This document shows positions 34,510 to 45,420 of a DNA stretch of 64,000 nucleotides, one piece after another. Each line of letters begins with the position of its first letter. The first letter of the stretch is position 1. This DNA comes from Bolinopsis microptera. Lineage: Eukaryota; Ctenophora; Tentaculata; Lobata; Bolinopsidae. The notes beneath the pieces were generated by a model. The model ran no database searches. It was given only the letters and a program-made list of their open reading frames with translations, and was not told the DNA's origin. A program made the position numbers and the translations under genes. The DNA lies in the NCBI RefSeq assembly GCF_026151205.1, contig NC_087074.1, positions 9,093,726-9,157,725 on the forward strand, written 5' to 3'.

Positions 34510-34969
34510 CATAAAAGAGTTGTATATTGTTAGTGCCGTTTTTTACTTTAAGCTCGATAAAAATCGATTGATGTAAAATTGACAAATGTCGCAAAGTTTT
34601 CAGGTTTGCCTAAACCAGTTAAATTAATCTACTACATAATACTAAGTCAAAGCGGCGCTAACCATTTCAGTCTTCAGGAAAATAGAAAAAAAAGCATTGC
34701 GACTTCATCAATTCTTATTATGACGTATAACTATAAGTTCAGACTGGAAGTGAATTGTCAATTGTGAAGACTAAAATATTAAGTAATATCAGCTCATGTA
34801 GAATAATAATGATAACGTTGTTCGCAGTGAGGAAATTCGAACTTAACAGTCTGTCTGTCTTTGTAGCGCTTTTAATCATTAATCTCGGGTGGACTGGTCA
34901 AATATTAAAGTTATTTGAGTTAGTAGCATAATGTACATAATTTTATATAATATATTGGGGAGCAGGACT

Positions 34970-35290
34970 ATTGAGCGGTGGACTGTAGGTCGGTGAAGGT
35001 CGGAAGTAGGACTGTAGAGCGGTGTCAAATCGCCAGGCTAGGACTCTAGAGCGGCCGCCCTTATAGATCTCACAACATGAGGACTTTAGAGCGGTACGAT
35101 CCTAAAATGAGGACTGTAGAGCGGTGGACTGTTGAGCGGTTGACTGTAGGCCGGTGAAGGTCGGAAGTGGGACTGTAGAGCGGCCCTCCCTTATAGATCC
35201 CATAACATGAGGACTCTAGAGCGGTACCCTCCTATAACATGAGGACTCTAGAGCGGTACCCTCCTATAACATGAGGACTCTATAGCGGTT
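34970..35290. repeat. Tandem array of GGACTNTAGAGCGG motif
   Basis: About twelve copies of a 14-16-bp core (AGGACTCTAGAGCGGT and variants) in 320 bases. The first two thirds repeat a longer unit (GTAGGTCGGTGAAGGTCGGA to CATGAGG), and the end at 35205-35285 is a clean 32-bp tandem containing CGGTACCCTCCTATAACATG. It lies between the two lectin-like genes; no coding frame. Confidence 0.85.
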
Positions 35291-36185
35291 GAAAATTTGA
35301 AGATTGAACACTCAACGAAGCTAAGTTATACATTGTAACTCGTGATTGATTATGGTCATGACATTCTAGGATGATAACTTTATTAAAGAGCCATGGAGTT
35401 AATGAAAATTTTCATTATAAATATTTCATTACTAATATTATAGTGTATCTTTATTTAAGATTATTGGTCGGTCTCAACGTCTTCCAAAAAATTTGAATAT
35501 TGAATAAAATTATGTTTTTAAAACTCGTAATCAATAACACATGTGATATTAGGATGATAAAATCGATAAAACTTATTAATATTACAAACAATTACGAAAA
35601 ATCAATACTATAGTTAACAAATATCAAAATAACATTTCACTCCTCAGCTAATAATTTTCACAAGCAGTCAACCAAATACTGATCAAGCTACAACCTTTGT
35701 CCTGTCAATAACAATAAAAATAACAAGATTAGGAACGAATCTTTGTAGTGTCTCACGAGATAGACGGTACTACCCAACTACCACCGTCAGATATGTCACG
35801 TCTTTATTTAAAATAACACATTACGGATTATAAAAAGAAGAAGATGAACAGAATGTAAATTTATGAGGTAAGGTCAAGGAGCAGCACGAACACAATTAAT
35901 GAAAAAATGTCACTGTCAGTAGTTACAGTTTTTCATTATTCAATAAGTTCACAATGAATTGTTCCATATCTATTAGCCAAGTCAGGTATAATTACTTTAG
36001 GTTAGCCAACTCAGGAATCAGATTCGTGACTGAATAATGATTCATTCGTGACTGAATAATGAGTAGAGCTGTGCAGGAAAAATCCAATTAAGATAAGAAA
36101 ACAACGATTTAGCCTCCGGATGAAGAAATTTAAAACTCGATTTTCCTGCATTTAATGTTTAATCTGTTTTTATTCGTTATCGATA
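35291..36185. other. Intergenic, upstream region of lectin paralogue 2
   Basis: AT-rich. The last 50 bases (TTTTCCTGCATTTAATGTTT, then TTTATTCGTTATCGA before the ATG) closely match the bases before paralogue 1 (32987-33032), so the duplication included the promoter-proximal DNA. A short direct repeat ATTCGTGACTGAATAATGA occurs twice at 36023-36061. Confidence 0.5.
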
Positions 36186-37001
36186 ATGATGGGGCTAATA
36201 CTCCAGATTGTGCTGCTAGGTTTGCTCTCGAATGTTCTATGTGCCCACTCTGACTCCGCTCCAGAACCAGCAAGTAGTGTGAGAAGTGAGTTGGTGGCCC
36301 TGAAAGAAAGAATGAGAGAAGATTCCCTTAACATAAGAAAAGAGATGTACTCCCTCTTTGGGGACAGCCATTCTAGTGTTCTACTGCTACAGGTGATCGA
36401 GCTTATCAAGGAGGTAAAAGGGATGCAGGGGCTCTTGCAGGCACAAGGTGAGAAAATTGAGGATATGGAGTCAAAGTTGGCGGAGAAAATGGCAGAGATG
36501 GGGAAAGGAATGGAATCGATGGTTACGAAGGTTGACAGAAAAATCGAAGTTATGAGATCAGAGGTAAGACTTATTTCACAACAAAAACTGACCTGGCAAA
36601 ACAGCACCTATGATGACAAACTCTTCTCAGAGTACACTGTTGACGGCGTTTACTCACTAAGTGGAGATTTGTGGGGTCTAAATCCAATCCAACATTCTGG
36701 AAGAGGACACAATCAAAGAAACTTTATGCTGATTATTGATCTGGGTGGGCTCTTCAAAATTCATACAGTCAAACTTTGGAACAGAATTGACTGCTGCCAG
36801 GAAAACGGTCTTGGTGTTTTCATTTACGCGGACGAGGAGCTTCTCGGAGGCATCGCTGAATCAAAGCCTCTCTACAACTTCCAAGCAAACGACCACGTCT
36901 ACGCACGAAAGATCTACGTGAAGCAGTCCCTTGCCATAAACATGAACTTCAGAGAAGTCCAGGTATTTGGCAGCGGTCCGTTTGACGAAAGCGAGTTTTA
37001 A
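36186..37001 (+). CDS. Secreted coiled-coil protein with F-type-lectin/discoidin-like domain, paralogue 2
   Basis: Encodes 271 residues without an intron, start ATG at 36186 aligned with paralogue 1 (MMGLILQIVL against MTGLILQIVL). Signal peptide 1-20, coiled coil 30-130, lectin-like domain 134-265 with LTWQNSTYDDKLFSEYTVDG, IHTVKLWNRIDCC and FREVQVFGSG. It lacks about 51 residues of coiled coil present in paralogue 1 between residues 100 and 165, so the two would form stalks of different length. R200 and D202 of the R-x-D motif are kept, and the following basic residue is again absent. AATAAA follows at 37214. Confidence 0.8.
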   Translation: MMGLILQIVLLGLLSNVLCAHSDSAPEPASSVRSELVALKERMREDSLNIRKEMYSLFGDSHSSVLLLQVIELIKEVKGMQGLLQAQGEKIEDMESKLAEKMAEMGKGMESMVTKVDRKIEVMRSEVRLISQQKLTWQNSTYDDKLFSEYTVDGVYSLSGDLWGLNPIQHSGRGHNQRNFMLIIDLGGLFKIHTVKLWNRIDCCQENGLGVFIYADEELLGGIAESKPLYNFQANDHVYARKIYVKQSLAINMNFREVQVFGSGPFDESEF

Positions 37002-37213
37002 AAACTTACAATTAACGATATGGAGTGCCACATTTCAAAAACGACTTTGAATATATGAACTGATTTTTAATGCTTTTTCATGACATATCCAGTCCAGTAT
37101 GTAACGGTGCCTGATGGAAAAAAATATTTTTCCAATCATCCAAAATATCCAGTTAAATGTGATCAATTTTTATATACGTATACTATTTTCGGGTCAAGGT
37201 GAAGACTTAAAGA

Positions 37214-37219
37214 AATAAA
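37214..37219 (+). terminator. AATAAA poly(A) signal of lectin paralogue 2
   Basis: Canonical hexamer about 210 bases after the stop codon, on the coding strand. Confidence 0.5.
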
Positions 37220-37293
37220 CAGTGATTACTTATTTATATTTTATCCCGTTTTTAATTTTTAACATTATGCTCGCCATGGATCATCCATGATGG

Positions 37294-37390
37294 TTGTAGG
37301 TTTACAACCTACCAGGACGCGCGCCGAGTTGGACTCGTCGACGGTCCTAATAATTGGAACAAATATTTTTTCGAGTATCACCCGTTAACC
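37294..37390. repeat. Conserved dispersed element with hairpins, copy 1
   Basis: GTAGGTTTACAACCTAC is a palindromic stem and CGAGTTGGACTCG a 5-bp stem with 3-base loop; between them lies GGACGCGCGC. The copy at 43432-43533 keeps the order and nearly all bases through CGAGTTGGACTCGTCGACGG, then diverges and matches again at ACAAATATTTT and ATCACCCGTTAA. Confidence 0.7.
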
Positions 37391-37724
37391 ATGATGGATG
37401 AGGAAATGAGTGAGTGGGTTCAAAGCAATCTGTTCTGAAATCTGAAATACTTTGAGTTTGTAGTGGCATATTTTTAATATCACTCATTCGCAACCATTCC
37501 TGTCTTTAAATAAACAACCTGAAAAGTTCCTAGTATTCGCCCTAGCCCCTAGTATAACTATAACTATATACTTATAGTCTCGTTGCAAAACTTCTTAATG
37601 GTCCAATTTTTCCTACAATAAATTATCAATCGAAATTGCGCAATCCTTTTCCAAATGGTCGGAACACTGGGTGAAGTAACGTCAACAAACACATTGAGGA
37701 ACGTTTAATATACTCCTCAAACTC

Positions 37725-37760
37725 GGGCCGTTCACATATTACGTGATATGTGAACGGCCC
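37725..37760. mobile_element. Minimal MITE: two facing inverted ends
   Basis: GGGCCGTTCACATAT (37725-37739) and ATATGTGAACGGCCC (37746-37760) are exact inverted repeats around a 6-base centre (TACGTG). The sequence is the terminal motif of the MITE at 28518-28995, so this is two ends with no interior. Confidence 0.65.
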
Positions 37761-39691
37761 CTTGTTAAGTTTTAGTTACTTGTTATTTAAAATTAAGGTG
37801 ACGGTAACTCTCACTTGTTGCTACCCACGCAGCTTCGTTTGATAAACTTTTCTTTCTGTGGCACTTGCAGCAACTCGCAACTTTAAAGTTCTTCCACACT
37901 TGTATAGTTGCTTATATGCTAGTTAACTGTGGTATCCAATAACTTCTAACTATTTGACGTTGAATTAATATTAATAAGTGAAAGTACCCAACCCATCTAT
38001 AAAATACCATATTAGGCAAGTGAACCCTATTTACTTTCAACGTAAGTTGCAGTACATCCGGTACATCCCACCGTTGGAATTTTCTGTCCTTTGGAGAGAC
38101 TAACCCCGGCTCCGAAAATTTATTCAAATGCACTGATTTAAAAAGTTTAAAATTTATCCGAACGATTCACTTCGATACTTTTAGTTTTCTGTCTCTGTTC
38201 GTTTGAGGTACATGATTAATACTTTACTGTTTTATTACTATTATTATTATTTTTATCCGTCGTATCACTATCATCGCACAATTTTAGGAATTCAAATACG
38301 AACCAAGTTCTAGAAATAAAATAAACGTCCTATAGCTGAAGCTCTATCTTTGCAATAATAATGGTAATTTTTGGTCTCCAATAGTTCTACAGACATAGCT
38401 GTACAGACAAGTGCGAAATAGAAAACTTGATAGTGCGGCTACTCGACAATTGTGCAAGGTATAAAACATTGCTGTAACTTTTTAATTAGTCTCTAAATTA
38501 TGTTTCCTTTTGCACTGCAGCTGATCCTTGCCATTTTAATTAGCCACGAGAAGCACACCAACAACCACTCCATTCCACCTACCTTCATAATTTTCTCTTT
38601 CCACTCTCGGTTACGTTAGTTACTCCACGCTGGTTAAACCTTAACAACTTAATCAACTCCTGTTCAATCAAATCCTACGTTTAGACCCGGAATCGCCCGA
38701 CAGGTCCGTTTTCACATGTTATGACCGGGGCTACTACTACTAGAGCGACACTAATTACTCATTCTAGTGGAAGTGCTGCTGCAGTATTGTGCATTCCTCG
38801 GGCATAATTTCTAGATTGGAAATTCGATATTCTAATTTCTATCTAATTCTGTTTACTTCTTTATTTTCACATTCTATTTTGTCTCTTTCATGTTTGGAGC
38901 GTTCCTGTTCTGTGTTCTAATTTTGTTTAGTTCAACTAAATCTAAACGAATCAATGATAAACTTTGTATTTTATCATTTATGTTATAGTTGCTGAGAAAA
39001 TATGCTGTGAGGGAAAAGATTTAAAATTAACCAGTGATTTCCGGCTAAACATTAGATCATTCTGCATTTTTGATGGTGCCATTAAATCTTGTTTTACCTA
39101 GAATTACTTATATTCGCTCTGAATAACGACATCTCTAAGATACAATTTGCAGGGTTTATCCTTAACATTTACCATATTTGTCATCATTTATTCTTCAGTT
39201 ATTAGTTACATATCGACTATCGTTAAAGGCCAAGCCCAATATGTGCCTAAACGTCAACGGTCAAGCTCTTAGGCTTAGCAGATATCTCTCTTGTTTCTCT
39301 TATATTTATTTATTTTTATTTGTCAGTACTCGTGATGTTAAATTTTTTAATATCGGTCACCTCTTTTTCTGAAAAGTTTAAACGAATTTCACACCTCGCG
39401 TGGCGCCTTATTAAATTTTTTTGTTTTCAAATTTGGATGGTTTAATTCTATTATCTTTCATGCTGTTAGTGTTAACTTTATTCTTTCGTGCATTCTATTT
39501 AATTTATATTTCGCACTACTTCTTCTAACTTTATGAGTGAGCGCCATGATGATGATGATAAATTAATATAAACGCGAACGGATTAAACGATTAAACGGAT
39601 TAAACGATTAAATTCAAAAGTCAAATTACAATGGTATTGGTAATGCAGACTGACCCAATATAAAAAGTAAGTTTACCCAAAAGTCAAAAAG
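37761..39691. other. Intergenic, nothing recognised
   Basis: AT-rich DNA without a supported gene. Short motifs only: ATGATGATGATGATAAATT near 39547 and a direct repeat GGATTAAACGATTAAA at 39580-39611. Confidence 0.4.
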
Positions 39692-39880
39692 TATATGGAC
39701 ACGTTCATTTGAGTTTGAGGATATTGGTAAATATAAGTGACCCTATTAAAAGGCACAGTGTAGTTGACTTTATCACACTATGAAATTACACAAACCCTTG
39801 ATGGTTAGGATAATCGTCTCATCCTCTAGGCTAACTTTGTCACATAACGATATCTTAATCAGGTGATAAGATATCGCTTA

Positions 39881-40659
39881 CCTTATCGGACCTTATTTGG
39901 ACGGACATTACTTGAACGCTGGAGGCCCTAGCGTTCATCTTAATGTCCGTTCAAATAAAGTCCGTTCAATTAATGTCCGTCCAAGTTAAAGTCCGTTGAA
40001 ATTTTTTCAAAAATTGTTCCATTTCGAACTTTTTGTCCAGAATATGACTATGAGAACTTTATTGTGTGCCGTAAGTTAACGACGGAAAGGTTCTCAACAA
40101 CATAGTTCATGAGCTAGTCCCCGCCAACATGACAAACTTGTTCCAGCCTCTGGATATTACGGTAAATCGTGTTGCCAAGGACATTGTCCGACGTTGTTAT
40201 AGTTCATATTACTGAGGGGAGGTAATGAAACAGTGCGAGGAAAGCTCCACGTGATGTTAAGGTTAACCTAAAGTTGTCTAAGATAAAACCACTTCACGCC
40301 GAATGGCTTGTAAAAGTTAACACTGAAATGCAGGACCGGGATAGTTTAATAAAAAAGGTTTCCATAAAGCTAGAAATCACTGATGCTTGTTTAAGCATGG
40401 ACTATTTCATGCACGAAAACCCATTTGATGAAGATGATATGTGATATTAGACACTGATCATGTACACATATTTTAACATTTTTACTGCTTAATGACTGCT
40501 TTTCTTACTTCCTGTATAAAAATGGATTTAAAAATCATTTGCTGAAATTAAAAAAATTCGGATTTTTGATGGTTTTGAATGCCTTCGAGCGTTCATATTA
40601 ATGTCCGTTCATAATTATGTCCGTTCATGTAATGTCCGTCCAAATAAGGTCCGATAAGG
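39881..40659. mobile_element. Pogo/Tigger-like DNA transposon relic
   Basis: Ends CCTTATCGGACCTTATTTGG and its reverse complement (ATAAGGTCCGATAAGG), with TA on each side (GCTTA|CCTT and AAGG|TATA). Each end carries subterminal copies of AATGTCCGTTCA in tandem. The interior holds a broken DDE transposase. Confidence 0.75.
40108..40443 (+). pseudogene. Broken DDE (Tigger/CENP-B-like) transposase, C-terminal part
   Basis: Two frames cover the C-terminal part. 40108-40212 reads HELVPANMTNLFQPLDITVN, close to the VPxNxTxLLQPLDxxVN block that follows the catalytic domain in Tigger-type transposases, and stops at TGA. A second frame from about 40250 reads LKLSKIKPLHAEWLVK and ends DEDDM at 40443. 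At least one frameshift and one stop separate them, and the catalytic aspartates upstream are gone. Confidence 0.65.
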
Positions 40660-41315
40660 TATATACGGCCGGCACGGAAATGGTTACATTGTCACACTAT
40701 AAACATGTGACAGAGTAAATATGGACCCCTTGCTGCCGTTTTTGACCAAAATTTTGAGTGTCCAGTTGATTGGATGGGCACATATGACCATTACCTACAT
40801 ATTTGACGACTTTTTTCGTTAGATGGTGCACTCAGATTTACTGTGTCACACATTTAAGAAAATATGTGAAGAATGTTTAGGGAACCCTGATAAGCAATGC
40901 TGAGTAGTGTAGGTTTATTTGATGGCCTGAAAGTGCTGAGAATTGTTATTATATCATATAGTCGTAAGGAATTAAAACACAGAAGGCACAAACAAGTTTA
41001 CTTTGTCACATAATCTTGATGATATCTGAACATGTGTGAAATTGAACAAATAATGATATACCAGCTTAAACCCTTTGTATTACGTACTATGGATCAAACA
41101 ACACTGCTAATACCATGCACCAGTCACATAAATCATTATCGGGTGGTAATATGTTAACAGTGTCACAATTAAACTACCGCAACATGGTCAAAAATAGGGT
41201 AATTTCGTCACAAAAAAATTATTATAACTCTGTCAGCTCCTTGCTGGCAAAATAACTAGTTTATCGAAATTTTTTTGATGATAAAGTTACATAGTATTCT
41301 AATAGAGGTATAGTT

Positions 41316-41970
41316 CTTCAAAATAGGGGCAAGACATGTTTACTTTGTCACATCAGTTATTATAAGAGTTAGGTAATCGTCATCAGATTAACCGGTCTTT
41401 TTCGTAGTATGGATCGATTAATATAGGCAATAAAGCATCCTAATTCCTATGCCAATTTTTACACACTATCTTGATATTGTTGGGGCAGGAAAAGTTAATT
41501 TTGTCACATTTTTAGTGACTTAGACAAATTTAACCTAAAATTGCTAAACTTGAGCTCTGATGTTCTGGACAATATTCTACCAATCGTGTCTGAAAGAGTA
41601 TTGAATTCTTATAGAGTTATAGATCTTCAAAATAGGGGCAAGACATGTTCACTTTGTCACATCAGTTATTATTACAGTTAGGTAATCGTCATCACATTAA
41701 CATATATTTTTTTTAGTTCGGATTGATTTAGGTAATAAGGCAGCATATGCTAATTTTTACACACTATCTTGAAATTTTTGGGCAGGAAAAGTTAATTTTG
41801 TCACATTTTTAGTGACTTTGACAAATTTAACCTAAAATTGTTAAACTTGAGCTCTGATGTTCTGGACTATATTCTACCAATTTTTTCTGAAAGAATGTTG
41901 AATTCTAATAAAGTTATAGAATATATAGATCTTCAAAATAGGGGCAAGACATGTTTACTTTGTCACATAA
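41316..41970. repeat. Three higher-order repeats of about 307 bp
   Basis: CTTCAAAATAGGGGCAAGAC begins at about 41316, 41624 and 41931. Each is followed by TTTGTCACAT and, 150 bases later, by GGCAGGAAAAGTTAATTTTG (two of the three). The 307-bp unit is therefore two ~153-bp units. Confidence 0.8.
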
Positions 41971-42668
41971 GTTATTATAATCTAGTTATTATAAGAGACT
42001 ATTTCATTCTATAATCATTGTTTTTAATGTGACAATGTAAACATCAACTGATCTTAACTTGCATCAACTACATTGTCATCATAAAAAGTTTTCCCGCCAT
42101 TCAAACCAAAATCAGATATAAATAGTTCGCCCAAAATTTAAAATTCCATATATTGTGACAGAATTAACCTCATTTCCCAAGAACCAAGTGCCTGTATTAG
42201 CTAACTATTCAAAACAAAATATTTTAGGGCTATGATTGGTAGATCAACCATCAAATAATGAGTTAAAAGGGTTTTGAGGACACATCACAGTAGAATAGAG
42301 GTATGGTATTCTGAGTGTGACAAAGTTACCTAAATATTGCCTTGTAACCGTTCAATCCGTGCCCTTTAACCAATGTTGTATCATAATTGTTAGATTGACC
42401 TAATCTACTATGTTTCAGGCCAAGGAATGGTAATTAGACAACTGCAGTTAATTAAGTCACACAAAATGTGACATTTGATACATTTTAGTGCCTAACAACA
42501 ATAGATTTTCTTTCTGAGCAGTGCATATGGGAGTATGGGTTATGTGGCTAATGTTCAGAACTTCTGAACGTGCTAGGTTAATAGATGTCAAAATTAAGCC
42601 ACTATCGTCAAAAACGCTATTATTTTTATTTACCAATATCCTCAAACTCAAATGAACGTGTCCATATA

Positions 42669-45420
42669 TACAAGAGAATGAGAATAAAATTGCAACCACT
42701 ATAATAAACAACGAAATAATCCCCGCAAATCTCCAGAATGAGATTTAATTTTCTAATAATTTGAATGAACTCTTATAATTATAAAAGTGTTCCGATTCTT
42801 ACATTAGGCAATATTGTTTTTGTTAGGAATTTGTTTAGAGGATGCTTATTTAGGGAATCTTCGTTCATGAGCTTTGGTAAGACTAAGGAACCTTCCTAGG
42901 TCTCCGATGGTTGTATATAATTATATATATATATTATATAATTTTTAGTAAATGAACCCAGTGACGTTGTTATTCTCATCACTATGGGGAAGAGTGTATT
43001 ACCAATAATTTAATTATCATGTTATTTATTTCCCTACAATCTGTGAAGAATTGGTATTTGTCGCAACTGACAGTGGGGGAAGTGTTATCTTTATGATACC
43101 CATTAATACTGACGGAGATCTGTGTTTTGCTATCACCGGTGGAATATATGCTGGTGACAGTGTTACTTGATGACCTACAATTTTGGTGACCACACTCTCA
43201 TCTCACATTACCTCCATGACATTGTGCCGTGAAAATAATATTTTAACAGGAAACCTTTTTTAACGAAATATACCGAAAAATAGCACTGGATCACTAAAGA
43301 GACGGAACTGTAAGAATTCAATTTCAATTTAACTTTGAATCTAAATAGTTGCCGACTCCGCTGGTCTGAAGATCTTCATGTTATGAAAATAAAGTCAAAA
43401 ACTCGCAACCATTGGTATGGGTGACAATAACTTGTAGGTTTATAACCTACCAAGACGCGCGCCGAGTTGGACTCGTCGACGGTCTTTGAAATTGAATAGT
43501 CGAAACAAATATTTTACGAGCATCACCCGTTAAACAATAACTCAATGTTAAATGTAATGGACGACCATTGAATTTTGTATCCAATGAACAATGTTACCGG
43601 TGTTCATTGGGTTCAAATGAACAAAAGCTGTTCATTCAATTCTCACATTGGAATATTTAATAGTTCTTGTTCATCGGATATGGCTGTCCATTGGTAACCG
43701 AAGACCTCAGGTTTCCCTGTTACAAACTATTGCAGAACAATAGAAGATAAGGCGGAGAGAAAGTCTGACGTCACTAGGTAATATAGTGGACGTATTGCAA
43801 TGTTTGCTTGGACATTGAATTTTCATTGGGAACGGCCTACCGACAGTTGCGCCCGTTTCCCACACCTTAACAGGCCATTAACAGGTTCCCAATCAGTTTT
43901 TTCTGATCAAACAGTTTTTAATTGGTTTTGATTCGTCATCTTCCCATGGTAGCTTAATCTAGATTGGGTGCAACCGTCCAGCAGCCTTGAAAACAAATAA
44001 CAATGAACACTATCGCTAAATTAAAATGATAATTAATAGTAACAAATTCATTACTGGTACCCTAAATGCATACTCCTCAATCTAATAATGTCCATATTTG
44101 GTATTAACGCCAGTAATAAATTGTCGAAGTTTTAATGCAACAACTTATTTGACGTCAATAAGTGTTGCGTAGAAAGAGAACGTTGTACAAACCTCCTCTA
44201 TGTCCTCTCACCTACTCTCTGAACAGGCATGTACTAAATTTAAAATTTACTCAACGTTTTCACCAGATTCTTGGGACAGCCCGGAAGCTAAAAAAGCAAC
44301 CACGTGTAACTGTATATTTATTAGAGTGTCAATACCATTACTCATTAAAACACCTTGTTACAGTTGCATGGTAGTGGTTGGGTCGCTTTGTCCATTGTTA
44401 ACACAAGTGTAGACCAACATATTGAATATATTCTTTTTCATCTGTTGCTGATGTCAGACACCTAGAGTGTTTCGCGAACATCATGGCTCATATTACAAGG
44501 CGTTAGCAATTCGTTCTAATAATACTTATACATGAGCTGCCTGACAAGAGAGCACTTATACAGCCTCCCTGCTGCTACCAATATCTACCAGTAAAACCCA
44601 TGTGTCAAGTCACGTGGGCAGGTCACGCGCTAAATTGTCACATGCTGAGGTGAAACAGTTGCCCGGATCAGGACTCTATAAGCAGTTCAGCACAGGACAA
44701 ATTACCAAGGTGAAAAGCAAGGAAAAAGGGGTGAGCAGATGGAGCTAGGACTGGAACCGGAGACCAGCCGGAAGAGGAGGAGAAGTAACATGTGACGGCC
44801 TGGCATTTAATATAGCGGCCTCAACTACAAGCTGTCAACCCTTTCTCAGTGTGTCCACTAGATTTTACGCTGGGCAAACCGGCAGTTCTCATACGTTTTG
44901 TATCGTTTCAACTACCAATTGTTTTCAACCGGTACCCAGTAGTGTACGGCTAGTTAGCGATGGCATCTAATTCAATGTTCCGGGCTTGTTCAGAAGAGAA
45001 ATAAATGCATATTTCCGTTAATGAGCAGGATAAGCTATAACACAAAAATCCGAGTGTAGTCGTCCGAGCTTTTAACTCCTCAACTCTTTCCCTTGTGCAG
45101 CTGTTCGGCATTGCATATACGTCCTGCATTTCTAACGAGTTTGTGCTTGGGTTTCTGGGGGCTTCACCAACTCTTTACCCTTCCATAATTCGATATTTTA
45201 TTATATGCATCCCGAACCCTCGATGCTATAGAGTTACGGTTGCTACGAAATTTGTGCATCACTAACAGTAACACATATCAAGCTCTCATTTTTCTCAACT
45301 TTCTGAATAGTACGTCACGTTTTAGTTGCATTGTTTAAAATAAAATTTTAGTACGTAGTTTTAAATATTTCTGTTGAAAACAGTGTTGCATTGGAGCTGT
45401 GATATCACCCTGAGGAGAAG
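42669..45420. other. Intergenic and 5' region of the myosin gene
   Basis: No protein gene recognised. 43550-43700 holds several direct and inverted repeats of TTCATTGG/CCAATGAAC. A TATA-like CTCTATAAGCAG lies at 44684-44695, and an acceptor-like TTGAAAACAG ends near 45382, about 40 bases before the myosin ATG, so a non-coding first exon is possible. Confidence 0.35.
43432..43533. repeat. Conserved dispersed element with hairpins, copy 2
   Basis: See copy 1 at 37294-37390. The palindromic stem is one base different (TTATAACC for TTACAACC), while CGCGCGCCGAGTTGGACTCG is identical. Confidence 0.7.

Larger units (their letters stand above)
39692..42668. mobile_element. About 3-kb element with perfect 42-bp inverted ends and internal repeats
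   Basis: The 42 bases at 39692-39733 (starting TATATGGACACGTTCATTTG) are the exact reverse complement of 42627-42668. The ends start and finish with TATA, consistent with a TA target. Inside, a box resembling TTTACTTTGTCACAT recurs through the whole element at roughly 150-base steps (for example near 40690, 40843, 40998, 41158, 41340, 41496, 41649, 41796, 41954, with inverted versions near 42154, 42321 and 42469). There is no open frame longer than a few dozen codons. A pogo-like element is inserted at 39881-40659. The family is unknown to me. Confidence 0.8.

Noticed and set aside
41316-41970. CRISPR-like array from regular TTTGTCACAT boxes
   Set aside because: The spacers are themselves repeats, spacing is about 150 bases, and the genome is eukaryotic.
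44162-44412. Two overlapping 70-codon frames upstream of the myosin gene
   Set aside because: No domain, no supported splice sites, and they overlap in different frames.
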